From contig JBOGCH010000022.1 in the NCBI GenBank assembly GCA_051656645.1, positions 1-64,000 on the forward strand: 64,000 bases of DNA. Reading direction: 5' to 3'. A program made the translations under genes and the position numbers. A model generated the notes under the pieces. That model did not search any database. It worked only from the letters and a program-made list of their open reading frames with translations, and was not told the DNA's origin. Source of the stretch: JBOGCH01 sp051656645. GTDB lineage: Bacteria > Bacteroidota > Bacteroidia > Bacteroidales > Marinifilaceae. Positions within the stretch are counted from its first letter, which is position 1. Each line of letters opens with the position of its first letter. Positions 9,072 through 17,349 of this stretch are shown here, piece by piece.

Positions 9072-10145
9072 TTATTTGTTAAACTTCTCTTTAAATTTCG
9101 CTTCGTAAACCGTAGGATAGTTGTTTTTCAATGTTGCGAGCAAACCCTTTCTGTCAAGCTCATCCCAACTCATGCCACACATATCTCCGGCGCCTTTATT
9201 CTCAATGACATCCTTGATACTCTTTTTAGGTTTCATCAAATTCAACGCCTGTGATGCATTGGTAAAATCCGACTTTAGCAGATTGTCATAAACCTCTCTC
9301 TCACCTTCGGTTATTTTCCCTTGTGCGATGGCGTTGTCTATAACCAACTTTCTTCGATTACCTTCATGTTCGTTGAGTTTGTTTTTAAGCTCAGTGTTCT
9401 CCGCTTCCAACGCGGGGACCTTAGATGCACGCTCATCAATGTCTACGATAGCGTTTAAGTAGTCCGTGTCATTAGCACAATTGGCAAATGTCGGACGGGA
9501 TCGTAATTGTGTAAAATCCATTTCCTCTTGATTTTGTGACTCTTTGAGTCTGTTTTGAAATATGTTTAAAATCTCTTCCGGTGTCGCATTATCCGGGACC
9601 GGGTCAACATCATAGATTGCATCAATAAATCCTTCTCTTAGAGCTTCAGGTGCCGACAACCAATGATCCGCACCGTCAAAGTAGGTTGTAATAATATCAT
9701 CAACACTTTTCCCACTCTTTTCACTTAATATTACTGCAAGTGTATTTTCCAATGAATTGATCACATCAATCTTTGCACTCAGTTCGCGTTTGTCACCATA
9801 AGCACCAACCTGTACGGAATGAATCATCATCCGCGCATATTTAGACATATGGAGAGGCTTTCCGCATTGCGATATAATTGAAGCTATGCTAGCTGCAACA
9901 CCATCTATATAAATGGTGATATCAGCTTTACTGTTTTTCAAAGCGTTCAGTATAGCTATACCCGCAAATACGTCCCCGCCTATGGAGTTAATGCGAACAT
10001 CAATGGGCAACTCAAGATTTTCAATCACCTGCAATTCGCGCATAATTGATTCTGCATTAACATCATTACAAAATTCTCCGATGCTACCATATATCAAAAT
10101 GCAGTAACGTTCAGTGCCGGGTATAACATTTAAAAAATTGCTCAT
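9072..10145 (-). CDS. Head maturation protease (ClpP-like) fused to scaffold
   Basis: I choose the ATG at 10145, which gives 357 residues; a TTG ten codons upstream is less likely. Residues 1-180 are a ClpP/S49-type serine protease: S86 in DGVAASIAS is the nucleophile, H109 in MMIHSV the base, and the oxyanion loop is NSIGGDVFAG (53-62). After a linker, residues about 205-300 form a coiled coil (ALEAENTELKNKLNEHEGNRR) and the tail ends FKEKFNK, as in scaffolds that bind the coat shell. In Mu the equivalent protease (gpI) contains its scaffold (gpZ) in frame at the C-terminus. The gene precedes the capsid gene and opens the leftward late operon. Confidence 0.88.
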   Translation of the reverse strand: MSNFLNVIPGTERYCILIYGSIGEFCNDVNAESIMRELQVIENLELPIDVRINSIGGDVFAGIAILNALKNSKADITIYIDGVAASIASIISQCGKPLHMSKYARMMIHSVQVGAYGDKRELSAKIDVINSLENTLAVILSEKSGKSVDDIITTYFDGADHWLSAPEALREGFIDAIYDVDPVPDNATPEEILNIFQNRLKESQNQEEMDFTQLRSRPTFANCANDTDYLNAIVDIDERASKVPALEAENTELKNKLNEHEGNRRKLVIDNAIAQGKITEGEREVYDNLLKSDFTNASQALNLMKPKKSIKDVIENKGAGDMCGMSWDELDRKGLLATLKNNYPTVYEAKFKEKFNK

Positions 10146-10346
10146 ATCATTTTTTTGCTTGTAATTATGATGCAAAAGTGGAGCATAATTTACAACATGT
10201 CAAGATGCATAAATAAGCATAACATGCTGTGATATTGATATATATTCACAAAACATCATCATGTAAATCTAATTTTGCCATTTGTTTATATAGCCTCAAT
10301 TTTGCCTTTGAACATGAGTTTAAAAACACTTTAAAGACAGTTTAAA
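10146..10346. promoter_or_regulatory. Divergent late promoter region
   Basis: This 200-base AT-rich gap separates the leftward operon (protease to tail) from the rightward operon (terminase to head). On the plus strand TAATTTTG at 10270-10277 matches the Bacteroidota -7 box TAnnTTTG. On the minus strand a weaker ACTTTTG lies about 35 bases before the protease ATG. Short palindromic words (GCATAA, ATGC, ATCATCATG) repeat between them and could bind a late activator; that is inference. No gene is seen. Confidence 0.5.
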
Positions 10347-10790
10347 ATGGCAGATTTAACCATACAACAAAAAAAAGATTGGGCAAAAACACTATACCTA
10401 AAAGAGAACCTAACACAGGTTGAAATTGCCGAAAGGGTAGGCATTTCAAAGGTTACCATGAATAAATGGGTAAAGGATGGGAAGTGGGAAGAATTCAAAA
10501 CAGGTCTCACACTAACCAGAGAAGAACAACTAGGCAATCTATACCGCCAAGTGCAAGAGATTAACAAGACAATAGCATCACGTCCGGAAGGCGACCGATA
10601 CGCCAACACCAAAGAGGCTGATATCATTGGTAAACTATCGGCGGCAATCAAGAAAATGGAAGGAGAAAGTGGTATAGCAGACATCATCAGCGTGGCAACA
10701 CGCTTTACTGAGTGGCTCCGTCAACATGATCTTGCCAAAGCAAAAGAGATAACTCAATTGTTTGACCTGTTTATAAAAGAGCAACTATGA
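10347..10790 (+). CDS. Terminase small subunit-like HTH protein (Mu gp27-like)
   Basis: This 147-residue protein has an N-terminal helix-turn-helix (residues 20-45, LTQVEIAERVGISKVTMNKWV) followed by a helical coiled region. A DNA-binding HTH plus oligomerisation helices directly before the large terminase is the plan of small terminase subunits and of the Mu gp27/DUF1804-like proteins. It would recognise phage DNA for headful packaging. Its stop overlaps the large-subunit start in ATGA, so translation is coupled. It is the first gene of the rightward late operon. Confidence 0.75.
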   Translation: MADLTIQQKKDWAKTLYLKENLTQVEIAERVGISKVTMNKWVKDGKWEEFKTGLTLTREEQLGNLYRQVQEINKTIASRPEGDRYANTKEADIIGKLSAAIKKMEGESGIADIISVATRFTEWLRQHDLAKAKEITQLFDLFIKEQL

Positions 10791-12322
10791 AACAAATAGA
10801 TAGAGATGCATTACGCGATTGGGAAGAGTTTAAGCAGAATATAGCCAAAGCAACGACAGTAGATACGTCAATGACCGTATCTGAAAGAGAGAAACATAAA
10901 AAGTATCTCGAATCTCACCCAATTGAATGGATTATTTTTTTCTTTCCTGATTATGCAAAATATGAATTTGCTCCTTTTCACATAAAAGCTATTAAAAGAA
11001 TTATAGCACACGATGAATGGTTCGAGGTTTTGTCATGGAGTCGTGAACTTGCCAAGAGTACTGTAGTAATGTTCATTGTTCTATTTTTGGTTCTTACCGG
11101 AAAAAAGAGAAATATTATTTTGACAAGTAATAGTCTTACAAATGCAATTAAGTTATTGGCACCGTATCGCGCAATTTTAGAAGCCAATGGACGAATTAAA
11201 GCGTATTATGGTGAGCAAAAATCTATGGGGGCATGGGCCGAAGAACAATTTAAAACGAAACAAGGCGCTTCTTTTACTGCATTGGGAGCCGGTCAGTCTC
11301 CTCGTGGTGCTCGTAGCGAATTTATACGTCCTGACATTTTGCTAATTGACGACTTTGATACAGATGAAGACACCAAAAACCAAGACACAATTATCAAAAG
11401 GTGGGAATGGTGGGAAAATGCACTATATCCAACCAGATCGGTAAGCGAACCTACATTAGTTGTTTTTTGTGGTAACATCATCGCCAAAGATTGTTGTGTT
11501 GTACGTGCCGGGGAGATGGCGGATCATTGGGATATTGTTAATATTCGGGACAAAGCAGGAAAATCAACTTGGCCACAAAAAAACACAGAAGAGAGCATTG
11601 ACAGAACACTATCAAAAATATCCACAAAAGCAGCTCAAGGAGAATACTTCAACAATCCAGTGTCAGAGGGTGAGATATTTAAAGACATCACTTTCGGTAA
11701 GATTCCACCCCTCAAGAAATTTAAGTTCCTAGTTGTATATGGTGACCCTGCTCCGGGTGAAAACAAAAGCAAAAACAGCTCAACGAAATCAGCATGGTTA
11801 CTCGGACTAATGGGGCAAAAATTATATGTTATTAAAGGCTTCCTTGACCGCGGATTAAACGCCGATTTTATTCAATGGTATGTGTCTCTTGATGAGTTTG
11901 TGGGTAACCAAACCACTATATACAACTATATGGAGAATAACAAACTTCAAGATCCTTTTTTTCAACAAGTATTCAAACCCCTTGTTAAAAAGGTTCGCGA
12001 GGAACAAAACATAAGTCTAAACATCAACGAGGATACCGCCAAGAAAACGGATAAAGCAACGCGCATTGAAGCCAATCTTGAACCACTAAACCGCGAAGGT
12101 AATTTAATCTTTAACGAGGACGAGAAAGACAATCCGCACATGCAGCGTCTCGTAGATCAATTCAAACTATTTACACTTAGACTAAAGTTTCCTGCCGATG
12201 GTCCTGACTGCGTTGAAGGCGGATATCGCATCCTTAAAAATAAACTCCGAGAGATAGAACCAACTGTTGTGATTAAACGAGACACTTTAAGGGCTCAAAA
12301 TAAATACAGATTAAATAGTTAA
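10787..12322 (+). CDS. Terminase large subunit (Mu gp28-like)
   Basis: This 511-residue packaging motor has an N-terminal ATPase with a degenerate Walker A, SRELAKST (85-92), and Walker B ILLIDDFD (184-191). The C-terminal RNase H-like nuclease begins with FLVVYGDPAPGENKS (314-328), D320 being the first metal ligand. Motor and nuclease domains cut and pump DNA into the prohead. Length and the portal/gp36 neighbours fit Mu-like phages. In a transposable phage, packaging starts within the phage end and takes adjacent host DNA; that is known for Mu and inferred here. Confidence 0.9.
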   Translation: MKQIDRDALRDWEEFKQNIAKATTVDTSMTVSEREKHKKYLESHPIEWIIFFFPDYAKYEFAPFHIKAIKRIIAHDEWFEVLSWSRELAKSTVVMFIVLFLVLTGKKRNIILTSNSLTNAIKLLAPYRAILEANGRIKAYYGEQKSMGAWAEEQFKTKQGASFTALGAGQSPRGARSEFIRPDILLIDDFDTDEDTKNQDTIIKRWEWWENALYPTRSVSEPTLVVFCGNIIAKDCCVVRAGEMADHWDIVNIRDKAGKSTWPQKNTEESIDRTLSKISTKAAQGEYFNNPVSEGEIFKDITFGKIPPLKKFKFLVVYGDPAPGENKSKNSSTKSAWLLGLMGQKLYVIKGFLDRGLNADFIQWYVSLDEFVGNQTTIYNYMENNKLQDPFFQQVFKPLVKKVREEQNISLNINEDTAKKTDKATRIEANLEPLNREGNLIFNEDEKDNPHMQRLVDQFKLFTLRLKFPADGPDCVEGGYRILKNKLREIEPTVVIKRDTLRAQNKYRLNS

Positions 12323-12325
12323 GAT

Positions 12326-12745
12326 ATGAATTCATTTATTACTCCAGCTGACTATGATGCATCCGTGCATCGTGAAATAATAGACACTATTATCCGAGAT
12401 GATGCAACTGTACTCAAGATCATTGAGGATCGCGCAATAGCCGATGTTACAGGGTATCTGTCCGAACGATACGATTGCGAAGCTTTGTTCTCCGCACGTG
12501 GGGATGATCGTTTACAATTGGTTGTGATGATGACGGTAGATGTGGCGATATATCACATATTCTGCATGCACAATCCGATGAAATTATCTCAGATGCGCAA
12601 AGACCGCTACGAACGTGCCATCGAATGGCTAAAGCACGTGGCATCAGGTAAAATAAATATCGCAGGAGCTCCAAAGTTACAAGAACAACAACGCTCTTTC
12701 GACTTCTCAATTCATTCATTAAAAAAACGCACTAATCATTTCTAA
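12326..12745 (+). CDS. Mu gp36-like head-tail connector (DUF1320)
   Basis: This 139-residue helical protein begins MNSFITPADYDASVHREIID. The N-terminal 'FITPADY' and the helical bundle with RAIADVTGYLSERYD match the DUF1320/gp36 family of Mu-like phages, related to gp6-type connector proteins. It lies between the large terminase and the portal. The expected role is joining the portal to the tail completion proteins, from the family; the sequence itself shows no catalytic residues. Confidence 0.75.
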   Translation: MNSFITPADYDASVHREIIDTIIRDDATVLKIIEDRAIADVTGYLSERYDCEALFSARGDDRLQLVVMMTVDVAIYHIFCMHNPMKLSQMRKDRYERAIEWLKHVASGKINIAGAPKLQEQQRSFDFSIHSLKKRTNHF

Positions 12746-12746
12746 C

Positions 12747-14000
12747 ATGGCCAAGAAACAAAAAAACATAAAAGTAGCATCACCCATGTACAACGATGGG
12801 GGAACCGTTATAATTCAACAACCACGTAAATTCAATGTAGACATATCCAACTACATGACAGCCATACGTAGTGCTGAGAATGTAGACAACACACGCCGCT
12901 CATTGCTATATGATTTGTATGGCGACATTCTAATGGATCCACATCTCTCATCCATCATCGACAAACGCAAAAAGGCATTAAGCAATAAGCAAATCCAATT
13001 TCAACGAGATGGAAAACCGGATGACATCATCAACGAGCAATTGGAATCTCCTTGGTTCCACAAATTTCTCGAGGACGCATGGGATTCGCTCGCATTTGGA
13101 TTTACCGCACTCCAATTCCATCACGATGGCCAATGGTTAAATTACGACCTTATACCTCGCAAGCACGTGGAACCGGTAAAACGTCACATACTAAAACAAC
13201 AAGGGGATACCAATGGATATCCTTTCGAGGATTTCAATCATATTCTTTTCATCGGTTCTGATCGAGATTTAGGACTATTGGCTAAAGCCATCCCTTGGGT
13301 AATATATAAACGAAACTCTGTGGCAGATTGGGCTCAATTTGCTGAGATATTCGGCATGCCCATACGCGAATATGTATACGACTCTAACGATGATGATGCG
13401 CGAGCTCAATTGTTAAGAGACGCATCAGCGCAAGGAGCGTCAGGAATATATATCCACCCCGAGGGCTCTAAACTAAACTTCATAGAATCAAGTAGCAAAA
13501 CAGGCAGTTGTGACATCTATGATGGTTTAACACGCCGTTGTAATTCGGAACTGTCTAAACTCATTTTAGGGAACACATTAACTACCGAAGAGTCCACTAA
13601 AGGAACACAAGCGTTAGGGAATGTCCACAAGCAAGAAGAGGATTCAATAACCCATTCTGACCTTCAGTTAATTCTCAATATTCTAAACTATGAGATGACG
13701 GACATATTTCAAGCATTCGGCTTCAACACTTCAGGTGGACGTTTTGTTTATGTTCCTGCAGAAACGGAAGATTTAAGTAGTAAGATAACCGTTATAGAGA
13801 AACTTAAACTTTGGGGATTACCAATAGATGACGATTATTTATACGAAACATTCCACATCGAAAAACCTAAAAACTACAACAAACTCAAAGAACCGGCTAA
13901 GACCAAAGAAACAGCTATTAAAAAGAAAGAAACCATCGTAAATAGGTTATTCAATTTTTTCGAAGAACCCCTCAACAAAGAGGGGAATTTAGGTTGGTAA
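12747..14000 (+). CDS. Portal protein (DUF935, Mu gp29-like)
   Basis: This 417-residue protein forms the dodecameric portal ring at the capsid vertex. The pattern YDLYGDILMDPHLSSIIDKRKKAL near residues 53-77, the 'W..L.FGFTALQFHHDGQW..YDLIPRKHV' stretch (about 112-143) and the distal 'LILGNTLTTEES.KGT.ALGNVHK' (about 272-295) are hallmarks of DUF935 portals. Three genes around it (terminase, gp36, gpF) are also Mu head genes. The C-terminus is lysine-rich (TKETAIKKKET). The next gene starts on the stop codon (TAATG). Confidence 0.9.
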   Translation: MAKKQKNIKVASPMYNDGGTVIIQQPRKFNVDISNYMTAIRSAENVDNTRRSLLYDLYGDILMDPHLSSIIDKRKKALSNKQIQFQRDGKPDDIINEQLESPWFHKFLEDAWDSLAFGFTALQFHHDGQWLNYDLIPRKHVEPVKRHILKQQGDTNGYPFEDFNHILFIGSDRDLGLLAKAIPWVIYKRNSVADWAQFAEIFGMPIREYVYDSNDDDARAQLLRDASAQGASGIYIHPEGSKLNFIESSSKTGSCDIYDGLTRRCNSELSKLILGNTLTTEESTKGTQALGNVHKQEEDSITHSDLQLILNILNYEMTDIFQAFGFNTSGGRFVYVPAETEDLSSKITVIEKLKLWGLPIDDDYLYETFHIEKPKNYNKLKEPAKTKETAIKKKETIVNRLFNFFEEPLNKEGNLGW

Positions 14001-15238
14001 TGAATAATCTTTATCATAATTACAACGCTCCGGAACTGGAATTTACATTTGATAAAAAAGCAATTAAACAGGCTTTAAAAGCCATTTATACACAATCTAT
14101 ATCAGTATCTGAGGACGTCGAAGAACATCTGTTTGACGAAGTTTGTCGCATCCTAACAGATGCCGTAAACATTGGAGTAGGTGAGAACCCGGATGGTTAT
14201 TATGATAGACTTCTACATCAATTAAAAAACAATGTAAAAGTATTCTCTGCGTTCAAAGTGCATCGCATGCAGAATGACATGGCCAAACAACTGTATAATG
14301 AGGATGGTGAATTAAAAAGTTTCCGACAATTTCGTAAAGATACAGCGTCAATGGTCACACATAACGTTGATAATTGGTTGCGCTCTGAGTACAACACCGC
14401 CATTCTTCGCGCGGCAATAGCTGCGCAGTGGCAACAATTTGAATCCGTTAAGGATGTATTACCTAATGTAAAATGGCTACCATCAACATCCATCAAGCCG
14501 GGTGAAGACCATCGTGTCTACTGGGGTGTTATCCGTCCTGTGGACGATCCTTTCTGGACACAACACTGTCCCGGAGACCGATGGAATTGTAAGTGCGGAT
14601 TAGCAAGTACCGACAAAGAACCGACACCGATTCCCGAAAGTAGCATTGCGTCGGCACGTGGCATAGACAGCCATCCTAAAGATGGTAAAATATTTACGGA
14701 ATCACACCCGTATATTGAAGACGCCTATGCAAACGCGCCCGAAGCAGTGCGAAATTTTCTGCGCGATACTCCTGAGTATAGATTAAACAAAGCTAAGGAA
14801 TTTATTACATCATGCATTGAACGCCTAAGAACCGGACACGTTCAGGGAGTAGCACAAGAGGTAGGTAAACTACCTAAAGAGATTTTATGGTATACCAAAA
14901 AGAATAATATAACCATTCCGGACGATGATATCGTCATCTCTGATCAGGGCATTCACCATGCGCTACGAACCGTAAAACAGAAACTGGGCAAAGCAGTAAG
15001 CGAGGAGGATTTAATAAACCTACCCACTATCATTAACGACTGTGAGATTTATTATGATACCGACAAGAATAACTTTATACTATTTGTACCACGAGAAGAT
15101 CAATCAGTTAAATATGTTATTCAAACAAATTATAAACTTAAAGCAAATGGGAAAAAGGAGAATAGAAATGTATTTATTACTGCAGGAGTTCTGCAAGATT
15201 GGACATTAACCAAAGGTCCATATATAAGAATAAAATAG
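14000..15238 (+). CDS. Head morphogenesis protein (Mu gpF-like) with C-terminal toxin-type nuclease domain
   Basis: ATG 14000 gives 412 residues. The first 265 are the Mu gpF-like minor head domain: EYNTAILRAAIAAQWQQFESVKDVLP followed by the metal-binding-like 'HCPGDRWNCKCGL' and 'NPxFxxxxHP'-like end (IFTESHPYIEDAY). The last about 120 residues (LPKEILWYTKKNNITIPDDDIVISDQGIHHALR... to YIRIK) look like a phage-Barnase-EndoU-ColicinE5-RelE (PBECR)-type domain: H at 'GIHHALR', then strands ending in 'IQTNYKLK' and 'FITAGVL'. Such domains are known as fusions on gpF in Firmicutes and Bacteroidota phages; ejection into the host is a proposed role. The domain assignment is from memory of the pattern. 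Confidence 0.8.
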   Translation: MNNLYHNYNAPELEFTFDKKAIKQALKAIYTQSISVSEDVEEHLFDEVCRILTDAVNIGVGENPDGYYDRLLHQLKNNVKVFSAFKVHRMQNDMAKQLYNEDGELKSFRQFRKDTASMVTHNVDNWLRSEYNTAILRAAIAAQWQQFESVKDVLPNVKWLPSTSIKPGEDHRVYWGVIRPVDDPFWTQHCPGDRWNCKCGLASTDKEPTPIPESSIASARGIDSHPKDGKIFTESHPYIEDAYANAPEAVRNFLRDTPEYRLNKAKEFITSCIERLRTGHVQGVAQEVGKLPKEILWYTKKNNITIPDDDIVISDQGIHHALRTVKQKLGKAVSEEDLINLPTIINDCEIYYDTDKNNFILFVPREDQSVKYVIQTNYKLKANGKKENRNVFITAGVLQDWTLTKGPYIRIK

Positions 15239-15240
15239 CC

Positions 15241-15321
15241 TGAGAGTAGGTAGGATTCGAACCTCCGATATGCGACCCTATAAATAGGTTTGGCCCACCT
15301 CCCGTAGTGGCATTACTCTCA
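15241..15321 (-). tRNA. tRNA-like element of uncertain identity (possibly degenerate)
   Basis: On the minus strand an 8-nt perfect inverted repeat (TGAGAGTA/TACTCTCA) encloses about 65 nt. A canonical T-loop TTCGAAT sits 3'-proximal between GGAGG and CCTAC (one mismatch or bulged A). CCAC/GTGG forms a D-arm-like hairpin. The central hairpin ACCT/GGGT has loop ATTTATA, which would place UUA at the anticodon, but spacing is two bases too long and position 37 is not a purine. No CCA is encoded. A TAnnTTTG box lies 11 nt upstream. It may be a decayed tRNA, a tRNA mimic, or a tRNA whose fold I have not solved. Confidence 0.45.
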
Positions 15322-15331
15322 AGCTCTTGTG

Positions 15332-15339
15332 CAAATATA
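15332..15339 (-). promoter_or_regulatory. -7 box for the tRNA-like element
   Basis: TATATTTG on the minus strand is an exact TAnnTTTG match, and its spacing would start transcription about 5 nt before the tRNA-like 5' end. A TTTG lies only 12 nt further upstream, shorter than the usual 19-21, so the -33 element is not convincing. Confidence 0.5.
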
Positions 15340-15363
15340 CGAATAATTAAACAAATCGTTATC

Positions 15364-15969
15364 ATGGACATAAAAACTTTTAAATCAAGACTAATAACCA
15401 AGCAAAAAGAAGTTGCTCATTGCTTTAATCGCACACTCCCGGTTAAAGTCGGCGTAGCTGCGCAACAACACTTTCGGGATAACTTTAGGCAAGGTGGTTT
15501 TGTCAATAACGGACTTCATCCGTGGCAACCGGCTAAAAGATTATCTACAGGTAATAAAGATGCTCACGACAACTATGGCACACTACTCAGCGGTCGTAAC
15601 GCCCTTTATAATGCCATAGAGTACATACCCAAAACGGCATCAGTGCTCATTGCCAATAGAACCCGTTACGCAGCCGTACATAACAGTGGAGGCATAACCA
15701 ATCCTACTGTTACCCCAAAGCTAAGAAAATTTGCATGGCACAAATATTACGAACAAACAGGCATCAAGAAAGGAATGAACAGCGAAGAGAAAAAGGCACT
15801 TGTCAATAATGCTTCAAATGATGCGAAAATGTGGAAAGCCATTGCACTAACAAAAAAGAGTAAACTTCAAATCAAAATGCCAAAACGCCAATTCATTGGA
15901 GAATCACATGAATTGAACATTAAGATTAACGGAATTATTAAAACTGAACTATTTAAAATACTCAAGTAA
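15364..15969 (+). CDS. Phage virion morphogenesis protein (Mu gpG-like)
   Basis: I start at the ATG 15364 (MDIKTFKSRLITKQKEVAHC), giving 201 residues; a longer frame would run into the tRNA-like element. The segment PVKVGVAAQQHFRDNFRQGGF near residues 28-48, followed by W..AKR..TG..DAH..YGTLL.GR.L and ending in MPKRQFIGES, is the hallmark of the gpG/tail completion family. It likely acts at head-tail joining or tail completion. It overlaps the next start by TAATG and belongs to the rightward late operon. Confidence 0.85.
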   Translation: MDIKTFKSRLITKQKEVAHCFNRTLPVKVGVAAQQHFRDNFRQGGFVNNGLHPWQPAKRLSTGNKDAHDNYGTLLSGRNALYNAIEYIPKTASVLIANRTRYAAVHNSGGITNPTVTPKLRKFAWHKYYEQTGIKKGMNSEEKKALVNNASNDAKMWKAIALTKKSKLQIKMPKRQFIGESHELNIKINGIIKTELFKILK

Positions 15970-16418
15970 TGGAAAACTTATTTATAGAACTTCAAAATCG
16001 CATTGCGATAAACATGCCTACTCTATCTACTATTGACGAAGATTACGGACAACTAGAGCTCTCATCGGGAGAGGATCACTATCCGGTTGTTTTCCCATGT
16101 GTTTTAATTTCAAACGTAAATACAACATGGGATAACACGTCTCCGGGCCTTCAAACAGGCGCATCAACAATAACGGTAAGATTGTGTTTTGATTGCTATG
16201 ATGACTCGCACTATGGAGCAGTGCAACCGGATAAAATGAACGAACGATCGTCCATAAGAAAAGAGCTTAACAATGTACTTTCTTATTTTCGTTTAGATAA
16301 ATCAATGACACCATTGGTTCGGGTTAAAAGCACAGACTATACATTGCCGGGACGAATAAAGGTGTACGAAACCACTTACCGATTCACCATCAGGGATACC
16401 ATCACACCTCTTCAGTAA
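15969..16418 (+). CDS. Tail terminator-like phage protein
   Basis: This 149-residue soluble protein begins MENLFIELQNRIAINMPTLS. It has the N-terminal helix, followed by strands (HYPVVFPCVLISNVNTTWDN) and a long helix (KMNERSSIRKELNNVLSYF), that resemble the tail terminator or minor tail U-like fold. It follows gpG and is last in the rightward late operon, which is a common place for that function. No named family is recognised. Its last 17 bases overlap the converging gene. Confidence 0.5.
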   Translation: MENLFIELQNRIAINMPTLSTIDEDYGQLELSSGEDHYPVVFPCVLISNVNTTWDNTSPGLQTGASTITVRLCFDCYDDSHYGAVQPDKMNERSSIRKELNNVLSYFRLDKSMTPLVRVKSTDYTLPGRIKVYETTYRFTIRDTITPLQ

Positions 16419-16674
16419 ACAGTTGAAGCTGGCGTGCTGTTAAACGTGGCATGCGCACTTTGGGTACGGGTTTTAAATCAATATCCTTTAATCGGTTTAA
16501 ATGCTTCCGGATGATTACCATAATGCGCTCCTCCGAGATAAAGAACTCTTCTTGAGATAAAATTCGTAGCGCATCATCAAATCGCAGCCGCTGCACCTCT
16601 GTCCAGTAGTGATATCTACGACAAAGTTTCTCATCTCGTTTGCTTATTAATTCTTGACTGCGTCCTCGTGGCAT
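16402..16674 (-). CDS. Small basic phage protein, annotated as transposase-like in relatives
   Basis: ATG 16674 gives 90 residues starting MPRGRSQELISKRDEKLCRR; an upstream in-frame start would run through a terminator and is rejected. It is strongly basic at the N-terminus, with RRYHYWTEVQRLRFDDALRILSQEEFFISEERIM in the middle. I have seen close relatives in Bacteroides Mu-like phages, sometimes labelled transposase or HTH, but I see no catalytic residues and would call it a DNA-binding protein of unknown role. It is the last gene of the leftward early block and converges on the head operon. Confidence 0.65.
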   Translation of the reverse strand: MPRGRSQELISKRDEKLCRRYHYWTEVQRLRFDDALRILSQEEFFISEERIMVIIRKHLNRLKDIDLKPVPKVRMPRLTARQLQLFTEEV

Positions 16675-16736
16675 AGCGTAAAAGTTTGGTATATCAAAAA
16701 TACAACATTTCAATTTACTATAAACAAACAACATAG

Positions 16737-16771
16737 AAAAAGCCTTAAAAAACCTATTTTCAAGGCTTTTT
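16737..16771. terminator. Bidirectional intrinsic terminator
   Basis: A 10-bp perfect stem, AAAAAGCCTT/AAGGCTTTTT, encloses a 15-nt loop. A runs on one side and T runs on the other allow it to stop transcripts in both directions. It separates the 90-residue basic gene from the upstream early operon. Confidence 0.8.
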
Positions 16772-16851
16772 AGGGCTAAAACATCCAAAAAACAACTACT
16801 TATTTCAATATATTTTCATTTATATTTCCGATTAAATTTTCTAAAGTATTT

Positions 16852-17052
16852 TTAATCATCAATCATCATCTCATTGTTCTTCATCAAATGATCAAATTCT
16901 CTATCTCGCGCCGCCTTGGTATCAAACTTTTCCAACGTTCGCCAATCTCTTCCTACCACACATCTAACTTTAATACGTGGCGTAGGGTAGTCATCTTTGC
17001 GGATGATACTAAACCCCTTACTTATGCACTTATCTTGAGACACTTTATTCAT
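16852..17052 (-). CDS. Small early phage protein, unknown function
   Basis: This 66-residue basic protein begins MNKVSQDKCISKGF. The middle (RIKVRCVVGRDWRTLEKFDTKAARDREFDHLM) suggests a small beta-alpha fold. Its first eight residues are nearly the same as the start of the next gene upstream (MDRVSQDK), including at DNA level. No family is recognised. It is the distal gene of the operon and lies 12 bases after the preceding stop. Confidence 0.6.
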   Translation of the reverse strand: MNKVSQDKCISKGFSIIRKDDYPTPRIKVRCVVGRDWRTLEKFDTKAARDREFDHLMKNNEMMIDD

Positions 17053-17064
17053 GGCTTTTAGCTT

Positions 17065-17349
17065 TTACTTGAAAGGAAACAAAATCAAACTATTTAATAA
17101 TTCTATTTCCTGAGGATTGAAACGCTTATCTATATCTTTATTTAAGGTCCGCTTCAAATCATACTTCTCAGCATCGCTTATATTAACAACCTCAAAAGCA
17201 CGTTGTATCATTAAACGCCCTGCACTTGCTTTCTTATGTACTGATAAAAGTTTTCGATAATCACGTACTAAGCGGTTGTGAAGTTCCCTAATATCCATTT
17301 GACTATTCTCTTGTGGAGATGCTAATTTATCTTGAGATACTCTATCCAT
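17065..17349 (-). CDS. Small early phage protein, helical, unknown function
   Basis: I take ATG 17349, giving 94 residues starting MDRVSQDKLASPQENSQMD, because this start aligns with that of the following gene (MNKVSQDK). A start six codons upstream is possible. The body is helical and basic (LHNRLVRDYRKLLSVHKKASAGRLMIQRAFEVVN). No family is recognised. It overlaps the preceding stop by 8 bases. Confidence 0.6.
   Translation of the reverse strand: MDRVSQDKLASPQENSQMDIRELHNRLVRDYRKLLSVHKKASAGRLMIQRAFEVVNISDAEKYDLKRTLNKDIDKRFNPQEIELLNSLILFPFK

Noticed and set aside
10331..10687. Antisense frame of 118 codons opposite the small terminase gene
   Set aside because: It is fully opposed to a clear HTH gene and has no recognisable domain; composition is that of a shadow frame.
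15177..15401. Antisense 74-codon frame over the tRNA-like element
   Set aside because: The RNA-like structure and -7 box explain the sequence better, and the peptide has no domain.
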